Source: Pseudomonas protegens
GTDB taxonomy: Bacteria; Pseudomonadota; Gammaproteobacteria; Pseudomonadales; Pseudomonadaceae
NCBI RefSeq assembly: GCF_003363755.1
Contig: NZ_CP031396.1
Coordinates: 3,566,501 to 3,630,500, forward strand
Length of the DNA: 64,000 nt
Reading direction: 5' to 3'
Numbering within the stretch: the stretch's first letter is position 1; every line of letters starts with the position of its first letter. Below, one piece after another: positions 1-9,138 of this stretch. The notes under the pieces are model-generated. The model saw nothing but the letters and a program-made list of their open reading frames with translations. It was not told the origin of the DNA and ran no database searches. The translations under genes were made by a program, and so were the position numbers.

Positions 1-231
1 GCGTTGCGGGTCAGCGACCATCCGCTGGTCCGTGAACTCTGTGCCTTGGTGGGGCCGTTGATTTCCACTTCGGCCAATCCCCAGGGGCGGCCGGCAGCGC
101 GTACGCGGCTGCGCATCGAGCAGTACTTCCGTGGACAACTGGACCTGGTGCTCACCGGCAGCCTGGGCGGGCGCAAGAACCCGAGCCTGATTCGGGATCT
201 GGCCACCGGCAAGGTGGTGCGGCCTTCCTGA
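1..231 (+). CDS. tsaC: Threonylcarbamoyl-AMP synthase TsaC, 3' end only
   Basis: This is the C-terminal part of a YrdC/Sua5-type enzyme that makes threonylcarbamoyl-AMP from threonine, bicarbonate and ATP for the t6A37 modification of tRNA. The frame is open from the window edge to TGA, so the gene starts outside. The family's STSAN motif lies at about 62-78, followed by a short tail ending in [12 protein letters not shown], as expected for the short bacterial TsaC form without a Sua5 extension. tsaC followed by qor, hemF and aroE is the order next to the Pseudomonas origin, which supports the call. Confidence 0.88.
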   Translation, partial: ALRVSDHPLVRELCALVGPLISTSANPQGRPAARTRLRIEQYFRGQLDLVLTGSLGGRKNPSLIRDLATGKVVRPS

Positions 232-234
232 ACC

Positions 235-294
235 GCTTCGCCGGCAAGCCGTCTCCTATGAACATCCGTAGGAGCCGGCTTGCCGGCGAAAGCG
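235..294. repeat. REP pair (inverted)
   Basis: Two inverted copies of the REP core: GCTTCGCCGGCAAGCCG on the left and CGGCTTGCCGGCGAAAGC on the right, separated by about 25 nt. It fills the gap between the convergent tsaC and qor genes and can form a hairpin, so it may also serve as a bidirectional terminator. Confidence 0.8.
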
Positions 295-295
295 C

Positions 296-1273
296 TTAAG
301 GCAACAACACGGTCGAGCCGGTAGTACGCCGGGCCGACAACTCGATATGGGCCTTGGCCGCGTCCGCCAGAGCGAAGCGCTGGCCAATCTCGATCTTCAG
401 CTTGCCGCTGGCAATCATGCCGAACAGGTCGTCGGCCATGAGCTGCAGGTTCTCGGCATTGTTGGCGTAGCTGGCCAGGGTCGGCCGGGTCACGTACAGC
501 GAGCCCTTGGCCGAGAGAATCCCCAGGTTCACCCCGTCCACCGCTCCCGAGGCATTGCCGAAGCTGACCATCAGCCCGCGCGGTGCCAGGCAATCCAGGG
601 AGGTCAGCCAGGTGTCTTTGCCGACACCGTCATACACCACCGGGCACTTCTTGCCATCCGTCAGTTCCAGCACGCGCTTGGCGACGTCTTCATGGCTGTA
701 GTCGATGGTTTCCCAGGCGCCGAGGGCTTTGGCAATGGCGGCCTTTTCCGGCGAGCTGACGGTACCGATCAGTTTGACCCCAAGGGCCTTGGCCCATTGG
801 CAGGCCAGGGAACCGACGCCCCCCGCTGCGGCGTGAAACAGTACGGTTTCGCCACCCTTGAGTTCATAAGTCTGACGCAGCAGGTACTGCACGGTCAGGC
901 CCTTGAGCATCACCCCGGCGGCTTGCTCGAAGCTGATGGCCTCTGGCAGATGCACCAGATTGGCTTCCGGCAGTACATGCACATCGCTGTAGGCGCCCAG
1001 TGGGCCGCTGCCATAGGCCACACGATCACCTACCTTGAAGCGCGTCACAGCGCTGCCCACCGCTTCCACCACCCCGGCGCCTTCGGCGCCGAGGCCGGAT
1101 GGCAATGCTGGTGGGGCATACAGGCCACTGCGGAAATAGGTGTCGATGAAGTTCAGGCCGATGGCCTTGTTGCTGACGCGAACCTGCTGTGGTCCAGGTT
1201 CGGCGGGCTGGTAATCCACATACTCGAGTACTTCGGGGCCGCCATGGGCACGGAACTGGATACGTTTGGCCAT
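296..1273 (-). CDS. qor: NADPH:quinone oxidoreductase (zeta-crystallin type MDR)
   Basis: A 325-residue medium-chain dehydrogenase/reductase of the quinone oxidoreductase class, which reduces quinones with NADPH. The N-terminal GroES-like domain starts MAKRIQFRAHGGPEVLEY. The Rossmann part carries the nucleotide-binding stretch AAAGGVGSLACQWAKALG at about residue 145. Zinc ligands of alcohol dehydrogenases are absent, as usual for this subgroup. I chose the ATG at 1273 because the frame upstream, although open, has no family similarity and would overlap hemF. It is divergent from hemF with a 168-nt gap holding both promoters. Cytoplasmic. Confidence 0.9.
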   Translation of the reverse strand: MAKRIQFRAHGGPEVLEYVDYQPAEPGPQQVRVSNKAIGLNFIDTYFRSGLYAPPALPSGLGAEGAGVVEAVGSAVTRFKVGDRVAYGSGPLGAYSDVHVLPEANLVHLPEAISFEQAAGVMLKGLTVQYLLRQTYELKGGETVLFHAAAGGVGSLACQWAKALGVKLIGTVSSPEKAAIAKALGAWETIDYSHEDVAKRVLELTDGKKCPVVYDGVGKDTWLTSLDCLAPRGLMVSFGNASGAVDGVNLGILSAKGSLYVTRPTLASYANNAENLQLMADDLFGMIASGKLKIEIGQRFALADAAKAHIELSARRTTGSTVLLP

Positions 1274-1417
1274 CTGCACTCTCTCCTTGGTCGTGTCGTG
1301 AAAGTGCTCTATCGGACTCCTGTGCTTGACCTTCGTCAACTGCGGAGCGCCCCGACGCGGTGTTATGCTACGCGCCCATTTGCGCGCGTCCCCTGCTCCA
1401 TCCCTAGCGCCGCGTAG

Positions 1418-2359
<942 letters not shown>

Positions 2360-2376
2360 ACCGCACCCACTGCGCA

Positions 2377-2397
2377 GGAGCCGGCTTGCCGGTGAAG
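2377..2397. repeat. Single REP element
   Basis: One copy of the REP core (AGGAGCCGGCTTGCCGGTGAA) in the hemF-aroE gap. No second inverted copy is obvious, so this is a singlet. Confidence 0.7.
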
Positions 2398-2452
2398 AGG
2401 CCTTCAAGGCGGACGCGGTTCCTGCCAGTGTGTTGAGCAAATGGGATGAGAG

Positions 2453-3274
2453 ATGGATCAGTACGTTGTCTTTGGTAATCCGATCGGCCACAGCAAATCA
2501 CCCTTGATCCATCGGCTGTTCGCCCAGCAGACCGGCCAGCAACTGGAATACAACACCCTGCTGGCGCCTCTGGACGATTTCGCCGGTGCCGCCCGCGATT
2601 TCTTCGCCCAGGGCCGCGGTGCCAACGTCACCGTGCCGTTCAAGGAAGACGCCTATCGCCTGTGCGACAGCCTGACCGAGCGCGCCCAGCGGGCCGGTGC
2701 GGTGAACACCCTGAGCAAGCAAGCGGACGGCACTCTGCTGGGAGACAACACCGACGGCGCCGGACTGGTGCGTGACCTGACGGTCAACGCCGGGGTCAGC
2801 CTCAAGGGCAAGCGCATCCTCCTTTTGGGCGCCGGGGGCGCCGTGCGTGGAGCCTTGGAACCCCTGTTGGCGCAGCGGCCGGCGTCGGTGGTGATCGCCA
2901 ATCGCACCGTGGAAAAAGCCGAGTTGCTGGCCGAACTGTTCGCCGACCTGGGGCCGGTGTCGGCCAGTGGTTTCGACTGGTTGCAGGAGTCGGTGGACCT
3001 GATCATCAATGCCACTTCCGCCAGCCTGTCGGGTGAACTGCCACCGATTGCCAGCAGCCTGATCGAGCCGGGCAAAACGGTGTGCTACGACATGATGTAC
3101 GCCAAGGAGCCGACGCCGTTCTGCCGTTGGGCCAGTGAACATGGCGCGGCGCTGGTGCTTGATGGTTTGGGCATGCTGGCCGAACAGGCGGCGGAAGCCT
3201 TCTATCTGTGGCGCGGCGTGCGCCCGGACAGCGCCCCGGTGCTGGCCGAACTGCGCCGCCAGTTGGCCCTGTAA
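2453..3274 (+). CDS. aroE: Shikimate dehydrogenase
   Basis: A 273-residue AroE, which reduces 3-dehydroshikimate to shikimate with NADPH in aromatic amino acid synthesis. Substrate-site motifs are [13 protein letters not shown] near the N-terminus, [11 protein letters not shown] with the catalytic Lys, and the Asp-containing [11 protein letters not shown]. The NADP-binding loop is [13 protein letters not shown] at about residue 123. Length is normal. hemF-aroE adjacency is conserved in Pseudomonas. Confidence 0.97.
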   Translation: MDQYVVFGNPIGHSKSPLIHRLFAQQTGQQLEYNTLLAPLDDFAGAARDFFAQGRGANVTVPFKEDAYRLCDSLTERAQRAGAVNTLSKQADGTLLGDNTDGAGLVRDLTVNAGVSLKGKRILLLGAGGAVRGALEPLLAQRPASVVIANRTVEKAELLAELFADLGPVSASGFDWLQESVDLIINATSASLSGELPPIASSLIEPGKTVCYDMMYAKEPTPFCRWASEHGAALVLDGLGMLAEQAAEAFYLWRGVRPDSAPVLAELRRQLAL

Positions 3275-3291
3275 ACCCCTGAAGATTATGT

Positions 3292-3423
3292 GTGGCGAGG
3301 GAGCTTGCTCCCGCTCGGGCGCGCAGCGGTCGTAAACCGGCTATCGCGCAGCAACAGGCAAAACCGGGAAGCCGGCCTTGGGCTTGCTGCGCAAGCCAGC
3401 GCGAACAAGCTCGCCCGCCACAG
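3292..3423. repeat. REP-like inverted pair, second sequence type
   Basis: The convergent aroE-sulP gap holds GTGGCGAGGGAGCTTGCTCCC at its left edge and an inverted relative (GAACAAGCTCGCCCGCCAC) at its right edge. Between them lies a stretch with further short inverted pieces. This sequence type (GGGAGCTTGCTCCC core) differs from the GCCGGCTTGCCGGC type found elsewhere in the window. Confidence 0.65.
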
Positions 3424-3448
3424 GTGGTGTCTCCCTCAAACCTTGGGG

Positions 3449-5017
3449 TCAGTCTTCGAAGCGGATCGGGCAGTGCTCCGGTCCTTCGAGCTTGATCAAT
3501 TCCTCTTTCACCGTCTGCCGTGCCCGGCGCAGGGTCAGGCTGCGGTCCTGGCGTTTCAGCCGGCGCGCCTCCTGGTGCAGCATCGCCACCCCTGAATAGT
3601 CGATGAAGTTGATCTGCCGGGCGTCGATCACCAGTTTCGGTGCGTGGCAGCGTTGCATGCGCACTTGCAGGTAATGACTGGCGCCAAAGAAGATCGAGCC
3701 ACCCACCCGCAGGATGTCTGCATCGCCCTCGCTGGAGTGCTGCACCCGTGGCTGGGAGGTGCGCTTGAGGTAGAAGAACAGCGACGCCAGGACCCCGGCA
3801 TAGATCGCCGTCTGCAACTCCAGGAGCAAGGTGGCGATGCAGGTCAGGCTCATCACCACAAATTCGGCGCGGCTGACCCGGAACAGCGCGCGGATGCCCC
3901 GATGATCCACCAGGCCCCAGCAGATCAGCAGGATGCTCCCGGCCATGGCCGGAATCGGGATATGGGCGATCAGCCCGGCGCCGGCCACCGCGAACAGTGC
4001 CACCCACAGCGCCGAGAACACTCCGGCCAGGGGCGAGCGGGCACCGGCTTCATAACTCAAGCCCGAGCGGGTGAAGGAGCCGGAGGACAGGTAGCCGGAG
4101 AAAAACGCCCCCACCATGTTCGACAAGCCCTGGGCGCGGACTTCCTGGTTGGCGTCGAGCAGTTGTTCCGAACGTGCCGACAGTGAGCGGGCAATCGACA
4201 GGCTGGTGACCAGCCCCAGCATCCCCACCGCCACGGCACTGGGCAGCAGCCGCAGGACCAGATCCAGGTCCAGTGGCAACGGGCTCAAGGGCGGTAGCCG
4301 GCCCACGAAGGCGCTGACCAATTTGACGTGCCCGAACACCCCCGGCAGCAGCCAGACCACCAGCGCACTGAGGACCAGGCTGAGCAACAGGCTGGGCCAG
4401 CGCGGCGCCAGCAGCTTCAGGCCGAGGCCGACGATCAGGGTGCCCAGCCCCAGCAACAGCGAAGGCTTGTCCACAGCGTCCAGGTGTTCCAGCAGCAAGC
4501 TCAGGCTATTGAGGGCGGTGGCCTGGTTCGGCAGGTCCAGGCCCAGGAGGTTGGGCAATTGCCCCAGGGCGATCACCACCGCGGCACCGAGGGTGAAACC
4601 CAGCACCACCGAATGCGAGACGAAGTTCACCAGGGCGCCGAAGCGCAGCACCCCCAGCAGCCACTGAAAGACCCCGGCCAGCAGGGTCAGCAGCAGGATC
4701 AGGGTGATGTAGTCCTCGGATGCCGGCACGGCCAGAGGGCTGACGCTGGCATACAGAACAATGGAGATCGCTGCCGTGGGCCCGCAGATCAGGTGCCAGG
4801 ACGAACCCCAGAGGCAGGCGATCAGCACCGGGACTATGGCCGCGTACAGGCCGTACTCCGGCGGCAGGCCGGCGATCAGCGCATAGGCGATCGATTGCGG
4901 CAGGGCAAGGATCGCGCCGCTCAGGCCCACCAGCAGATCCCGGCCAACGCTGGCCCGGGTCTGCTGTGGCAGCCAGCCGAGGAAAGGCAGGAGTGAATGG
5001 CGGTTGGGCCAGGCCAT
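3449..5017 (-). CDS. SulP family anion transporter with STAS domain (choline-sulfate locus)
   Basis: A 522-residue SulP/SLC26-type inner-membrane permease. About 10-12 hydrophobic segments span residues 30-410, including the family's SIAYALIAGLPPEYGLYAAIVP. A C-terminal STAS domain follows (roughly 430-520, with FIDYSGVAMLHQEARRL). Family members move sulfate, bicarbonate or other anions. It lies downstream of betC and the choline-binding protein on the same strand, after a 128-nt gap with a REP. I infer a role in uptake of choline-O-sulfate or handling of the sulfate released by BetC. The substrate cannot be read from sequence. Confidence 0.85.
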   Translation of the reverse strand: MAWPNRHSLLPFLGWLPQQTRASVGRDLLVGLSGAILALPQSIAYALIAGLPPEYGLYAAIVPVLIACLWGSSWHLICGPTAAISIVLYASVSPLAVPASEDYITLILLLTLLAGVFQWLLGVLRFGALVNFVSHSVVLGFTLGAAVVIALGQLPNLLGLDLPNQATALNSLSLLLEHLDAVDKPSLLLGLGTLIVGLGLKLLAPRWPSLLLSLVLSALVVWLLPGVFGHVKLVSAFVGRLPPLSPLPLDLDLVLRLLPSAVAVGMLGLVTSLSIARSLSARSEQLLDANQEVRAQGLSNMVGAFFSGYLSSGSFTRSGLSYEAGARSPLAGVFSALWVALFAVAGAGLIAHIPIPAMAGSILLICWGLVDHRGIRALFRVSRAEFVVMSLTCIATLLLELQTAIYAGVLASLFFYLKRTSQPRVQHSSEGDADILRVGGSIFFGASHYLQVRMQRCHAPKLVIDARQINFIDYSGVAMLHQEARRLKRQDRSLTLRRARQTVKEELIKLEGPEHCPIRFED

Positions 5018-5106
5018 GGTTCCTCACGGGTGGGTAGATTCAGGGGGGGCCAGGGTAAAGCATTGTCCGGTCTTGGGCATGTGCCGAGGCCGGCCCCTGA
5101 TCCCCC

Positions 5107-5130
5107 AGGAGCCGGCTTGCCGGCAAATGG
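5107..5130. repeat. Single REP element
   Basis: REP core AGGAGCCGGCTTGCCGGC in the gap between the choline-binding protein gene and the SulP gene. It separates the two genes and may reduce read-through between them. Confidence 0.7.
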
Positions 5131-5145
5131 CCGGCGCACCTCGGG

Positions 5146-6063
5146 CTACAACTTGGCCTTCACCGCCGCCAGGGCCTCTTTGTCATCAATGGTCCGGACC
5201 CCTTCCAGCCATTGCTCCAGCACCGCCGGGTTGGCCTTGATCCAGGCCTTGGCGGCGTCGGCGTTGCTGACCTTCTTGTTCACCACCTCGGCCATGATGG
5301 CGTTCTCCATGTCCTGGGTGAACCGCAGATTGGTCAGGAGCTTGCCGACGTTCGGGCAGGCCTGTGCATAACCTTTGCGCGTCAGGGTGTAGACGCTGCC
5401 GCTGGCGCCAAAGTACTTCTCGCCCCCGGTCAGGTAATGCATGTTCAGCTGCACGTTCATCGGGTGCGGGGTCCAGCCGAGGAAGGTCACGAAGCGCTGT
5501 TTTTTCGTGGCCCGGGACACTTCGGCGAGCATCGCCTGCTCGCTGGACTCGATCAGCTTCCACTGGCCGAGGCTGAACTCGTTGTTCTTGATGATTTCCT
5601 GCAGCGACAGGTTGGCCGGGGCACCGGAGCCGATGCCGTAGATCTTCTGGTCAAACTTGTCGGCGAACTTGCTCAGGTCGGCAAAGTCGTGCACCCCGGC
5701 GTCCCACACGTAGTCTGGAACTGCCAGGGTGAACTCGGTGCCTTCCAGGTTCTTCGCCAGCTGGATCACCTCGCCATTGGCCACGAACTTGTCGTAGAAG
5801 CCCTGTTGCGCCGGCATCCAGTTGCCCAGGAACACATCCACCTGGCCGTCCTTGAGGCCGCCGTAGGTGATCGGCACCGCCAGGGTGTCGATCTTGGCCT
5901 TGTAGCCCATGCCGTCCAGTAGAAAGCTGGCGATGGCGTTGGTGGCGGCGATGTCGCTCCAGCCCGGATCGGCCATCTTCACGGTTGCGCACGAGTCGGC
6001 CCAGGCGGTTGTGCTGCCCAGAGCCAGGAACCCGACGGCCAGCGCTGTGGATAACTTTTGCAT
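5146..6063 (-). CDS. choX: Choline/betaine ABC transporter substrate-binding protein (ChoX-like)
   Basis: A 305-residue periplasmic binding protein with a clear signal peptide (about 22 residues ending TTAWA before DSCATV). The mature part resembles OpuAC/ChoX-type quaternary-amine binders: ADPGWSDIAATNAIASFLLDG, then VDVFLGNWMPAQ, and GWTPHPMN, with several Trp/Tyr suited to a cation-pi box. It starts 15 nt after betC and is surely cotranscribed. No permease or ATPase lies nearby, so it probably docks on a shared transporter such as CbcVW, as known for several Pseudomonas orphan binders (inference). Likely ligand is choline or choline-O-sulfate. Confidence 0.88.
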   Translation of the reverse strand: MQKLSTALAVGFLALGSTTAWADSCATVKMADPGWSDIAATNAIASFLLDGMGYKAKIDTLAVPITYGGLKDGQVDVFLGNWMPAQQGFYDKFVANGEVIQLAKNLEGTEFTLAVPDYVWDAGVHDFADLSKFADKFDQKIYGIGSGAPANLSLQEIIKNNEFSLGQWKLIESSEQAMLAEVSRATKKQRFVTFLGWTPHPMNVQLNMHYLTGGEKYFGASGSVYTLTRKGYAQACPNVGKLLTNLRFTQDMENAIMAEVVNKKVSNADAAKAWIKANPAVLEQWLEGVRTIDDKEALAAVKAKL

Positions 6064-6078
6064 GCTCTTCCCCTTGGA

Positions 6079-7593
6079 TTATTGGTGTTGGCAGGGTTGT
6101 GGGTAACGCGCCTTGCGCTCCAGATCGTCGAGGTCGATGTGGTTGCGCATGTATTGCGCACTGGCGTCTACCAGTGGCTGGTGATCCCAGCTCTTGCGTG
6201 TGCCCCGGCCCAGGGCGTCGGCCACCAGGCGGCGACGGCGCTGGCTGGCCAGGACCTGTTGGTGAAGGGTGGGGATGTCCCACTTGGCCCGGGCTTCGGC
6301 GAGGAAGGCGTCGAACAGCGCTCGATGCTCGGCCGACTGGCTGAGGTCGCGGTGTTCCTGAGGGTCGTTGGCTACATCGAAGAGTAGGCAGGGGTCGTCT
6401 TCGCTGTAGATGAATTTGTAGGCGCCCCGACGAATCATCATCAGCGGGCTGATGGTGCCTTCGGCCATGTATTCGCCGAACACCTCATCGTGGCCGCCCT
6501 GCCCCAGCAGATGGGGGACCAGGGAGCGGCCGTCCAGGGGCAGGTCCGCTTCCACCCGGCCGCCGGCCAGTTCCACCAGGGTCGGCAGCAGGTCGGCGGT
6601 GGAGACTGCCGCGCTGACTCGCCCGGCGGCGAACTGCCCCGGCGCGCAGATCAACAGCGGCACCCGGGCGGCCATTTCGAACCAGTGCATTTTGTACCAG
6701 AGGCCGCGCTCGCCGAGCATGTCGCCGTGGTCGCCGGAAAACACGATCAGGGTGTCGTCCGCCAACCCGGTGTCTTCCAGGGTCTGCAGCAGCTTGCCGA
6801 CGTTGCTGTCGATGTAGCTGCAGGCGCCGAAGTAGGCCCGTCGTGCATCGCGGATCTTATCCACAGGCAGCGGCTTGTCCCACAGGTCGTAGACCTTGAG
6901 CAGGCGCTGGGAATGCGGGTCCAGTTCGCTCTGCGGCGGGGTCTGGGGCAGTGGGATTTCGTCGTCGCGGTACAGGTCCCAGAAGGCCTTGGGAATGGTG
7001 TAGGGATCGTGGGGGTGGGTCATGGACACCGTCAGGCAGAACGGCTGGTCGGCGGCTTCGCGGACATGGTCGAACAGGTACTGCTGGGCCTTGAACACCA
7101 CCTCTTCATCGAAATCCAGCTGGTTGGTGCGCACGCAGGGCCCAGCCTGCAGCACCGAGGACATGTTGTGGTACCAGCTGGGACGCACTTCGGGTTCATC
7201 CCAGTTCACCGCCCAGCCGTAGTCGGCGGGGTAGATGTCGGTGGTCAGGCGCTCTTCATAGCCGTGCAACTGATCCGGGCCGCAGAAGTGCATCTTGCCC
7301 GACAGCGCGGTGCGGTAGCCCAGGCGCCGCAGGTAGTGAGCGTAGGTGGGCACGTCGGCGGGGAAGTCCGCAGCGTTGTCGTAGGCGCCGATTCTGCTCG
7401 GCAACTGCCCGCTGACCAGGGTAAAGCGCGACGGCGCGCACAGTGGGCTGTTGCAGTAGGCAGCATCGAATACCACGCCCTGGGCGGCCAGGCGGCTCAG
7501 GTGAGGCAGCTTGATCGGCGATGAACCGTAGAACGGCAGCAAGGGCGCGGCCATCTGGTCGGCCATGATGAAAAGAATGTTCTTGCGCTTCAT
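6079..7593 (-). CDS. betC: Choline-sulfatase
   Basis: A 504-residue alkaline-phosphatase-fold sulfatase that hydrolyses choline-O-sulfate to choline and sulfate. The sulfatase signature CAPSR begins at Cys52, the residue converted to formylglycine. The N-terminal metal-site segment NILFIMADQM and the later SGDHGDMLGERGLWYK are also present. There is no signal peptide, so it acts in the cytoplasm. I start at the ATG at 7593 (MKRKNILF). An upstream in-frame ATG at 7611 adds six residues without family support. First gene of an operon with choX, divergent from a LysR regulator. Confidence 0.94.
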   Translation of the reverse strand: MKRKNILFIMADQMAAPLLPFYGSSPIKLPHLSRLAAQGVVFDAAYCNSPLCAPSRFTLVSGQLPSRIGAYDNAADFPADVPTYAHYLRRLGYRTALSGKMHFCGPDQLHGYEERLTTDIYPADYGWAVNWDEPEVRPSWYHNMSSVLQAGPCVRTNQLDFDEEVVFKAQQYLFDHVREAADQPFCLTVSMTHPHDPYTIPKAFWDLYRDDEIPLPQTPPQSELDPHSQRLLKVYDLWDKPLPVDKIRDARRAYFGACSYIDSNVGKLLQTLEDTGLADDTLIVFSGDHGDMLGERGLWYKMHWFEMAARVPLLICAPGQFAAGRVSAAVSTADLLPTLVELAGGRVEADLPLDGRSLVPHLLGQGGHDEVFGEYMAEGTISPLMMIRRGAYKFIYSEDDPCLLFDVANDPQEHRDLSQSAEHRALFDAFLAEARAKWDIPTLHQQVLASQRRRRLVADALGRGTRKSWDHQPLVDASAQYMRNHIDLDDLERKARYPQPCQHQ

Positions 7594-7694
7594 GGATTCG
7601 CGGCATTCCATAGTCGATGGTTATGCGAAAGTGCTGCGATCGAGCATGGATTCCATGTCTTTGGCGGTAAAGCCCATGCACGGCAATGACTAGG

Positions 7695-7709
7695 ATAAGC
7701 ACAGCTTAT
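7695..7709. promoter_or_regulatory. Palindromic LysR-type operator overlapping the regulator's start codon
   Basis: ATAAGCACAGCTTAT is a perfect palindrome with 6-bp arms around ACA. It contains the T-N11-A pattern typical of LysR-family binding sites. The last two bases are the first two of the regulator's ATG (7708), so binding should also repress the regulator gene. A second, shorter palindrome, CATGGATTCCATG, lies at 7645-7657 in the same divergent gap. Confidence 0.6.
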
Positions 7710-8658
7710 GTATGAAGCCCTTGGCGACCTGTCTCTGGACCTGCTCCGGGTGTTTGAAGCAGCGGCCCGTTTGCGCAGCTTCACCGCCGCGGCGGTGGAA
7801 CTGGGGACCACCCAGCCGGCCATCAGCCAGCAGATCAAACGGTTGGAGGAGCGGTTGAACGTGCGCCTGTTCGACCGGATCTACCGCGGTATCGAACTGA
7901 CCGAATCCGGCGCCTTGTTACTGGAACAGGTGCAGATTGGCTTGCAGAGCATCGATGCTGGCCTCAGTGCCCTGAGCCAACAGCATCAGCACGAGGTGCT
8001 GCAGGTGGCCACGGACTTCGCCTTCGCCGCCTATTGGCTGATGCCGCGCCTGCATCGCTTTCATGAGGCCAATCCCCAGGTGGACGTCAGCCTGGTGACC
8101 AGTGAACGCAGCCACAGCATGCTGCGCAGCGATATCGACGTGGCGGTGCTGTTCGGCGACGGGCGTTTCAAGCATGGCGAAAGTCGCTGGCTGTTCAGCG
8201 AGGAAGTATTTCCGGTGTGCAGCCCGCTGCTGCTCAAGGAGCGTCTGGCTCCCCTGCCCGCCCATGCCCTGCTGGAGATGCCGCTGCTGCACCTGCGGGG
8301 TGAAAACGCCAGCCACTGGTTCGACTGGAGCGGGGTGTTCCGCGAACTGGGCCTGGCTGGCGCCCCGCCCCCCGGGCAATTGCGTTTCGACAATTACACC
8401 CTGCTGATCCAGGCGGCCATCGGCGGCCAGGGCGTGGCCATCGGCTGGCGTCATCTGGTGGACGATCTGCTGGCACAGGGGCTGTTGTGCCGGCCGATCG
8501 CCCAGAGTGCGCTGTCCGCCTACGGCTACTACGTGGTGCTGCCGCCGCGCAAGCGTCGCGGACCGTTGATCCAGCGCTTCGTCGACTGGCTGATGGCCGA
8601 GCAAGCCGGCAGCGCTCAATCCCTCAAGGGGCTGTCGTTGCCGTCCATTGCCCTGTAG
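7708..8658 (+). CDS. LysR-family regulator of choline-sulfate use
   Basis: A 316-residue LysR-type regulator. The N-terminal winged HTH (SFTAAAVELGTTQPAISQQIKRLEERLNVRLFDR, about residues 24-58) is followed by a full-length effector domain. It is divergent from betC with a 114-nt gap holding the palindrome at 7695-7709. The same LysR/betC/choX arrangement occurs widely in Pseudomonas, so it very probably activates betC-choX, with choline or choline-O-sulfate as effector (inference). Its 3' end overlaps the convergent DoxX gene by 35 nt. Confidence 0.88.
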   Translation: MYEALGDLSLDLLRVFEAAARLRSFTAAAVELGTTQPAISQQIKRLEERLNVRLFDRIYRGIELTESGALLLEQVQIGLQSIDAGLSALSQQHQHEVLQVATDFAFAAYWLMPRLHRFHEANPQVDVSLVTSERSHSMLRSDIDVAVLFGDGRFKHGESRWLFSEEVFPVCSPLLLKERLAPLPAHALLEMPLLHLRGENASHWFDWSGVFRELGLAGAPPPGQLRFDNYTLLIQAAIGGQGVAIGWRHLVDDLLAQGLLCRPIAQSALSAYGYYVVLPPRKRRGPLIQRFVDWLMAEQAGSAQSLKGLSLPSIAL

Positions 8659-9085
8659 GCGGCGCCTTGAACAGGCTCAACAGGGACAGTGCGCCGTTGC
8701 CCAGGCACACCAGCGACACCGACACCACCGCCAGGAAGGCCAGGTATTCCCAGCCGCCGCCCGGGCTGGTGTAGATCCAGCCGTGGGCGCCGTGGACGAA
8801 GACAATCGCCCCCAGCAGCATCGGCAGCAGCCCCAGAGCGATCCAGCGCACGCCGACCCCGAGTATCAGCAACAAGCCCCCCACCAGCTCGGCGCACACC
8901 GCCGGGTAGGTCAGCCACTCGGGCATGCCGGTGGCGCCGAACAGCTTGAGGGTGCCCGGCCAACCCAGGACCAGGACTTTGAACAGCGCATGGGCGATGT
9001 ACATGGCGCCCAGGGCCAGGCGCAGGAACAGAGCGGCCCATTGTTCCGGTGCCGAGAGTGGTGATGCGATTGAGCGGGCAGGCAT
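8624..9085 (-). CDS. DoxX family membrane protein
   Basis: A 153-residue protein with four hydrophobic segments: WAALFLRLALGAMYIAHALF, YPAVCAELVGGLLLILGVG, IALGLLPMLLGAIVFVHGAHG and YLAFLAVVSVSLVCLGNGA. It matches the DoxX family, whose members are small quinone- or redox-linked membrane proteins of mostly unknown function. The start is the ATG at 9085. It lies 53 nt after the UbiA-like gene on the same strand, so the two form a likely operon. Its 3' end overlaps the LysR gene at 7708-8658 by 35 nt. Confidence 0.85.
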   Translation of the reverse strand: MPARSIASPLSAPEQWAALFLRLALGAMYIAHALFKVLVLGWPGTLKLFGATGMPEWLTYPAVCAELVGGLLLILGVGVRWIALGLLPMLLGAIVFVHGAHGWIYTSPGGGWEYLAFLAVVSVSLVCLGNGALSLLSLFKAPPTGQWTATTAP

Positions 9086-9138
9086 ATGACAAGTCCTTGT
9101 GTGGTTGGGAATGTTGCCGATTGCTGAGTGTTCAGCGG

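Noticed and set aside
7594..7611. Earlier ATG for betC adding six residues
   Set aside because: MECRES has no counterpart at the start of the family, which begins at MKRKNILF.
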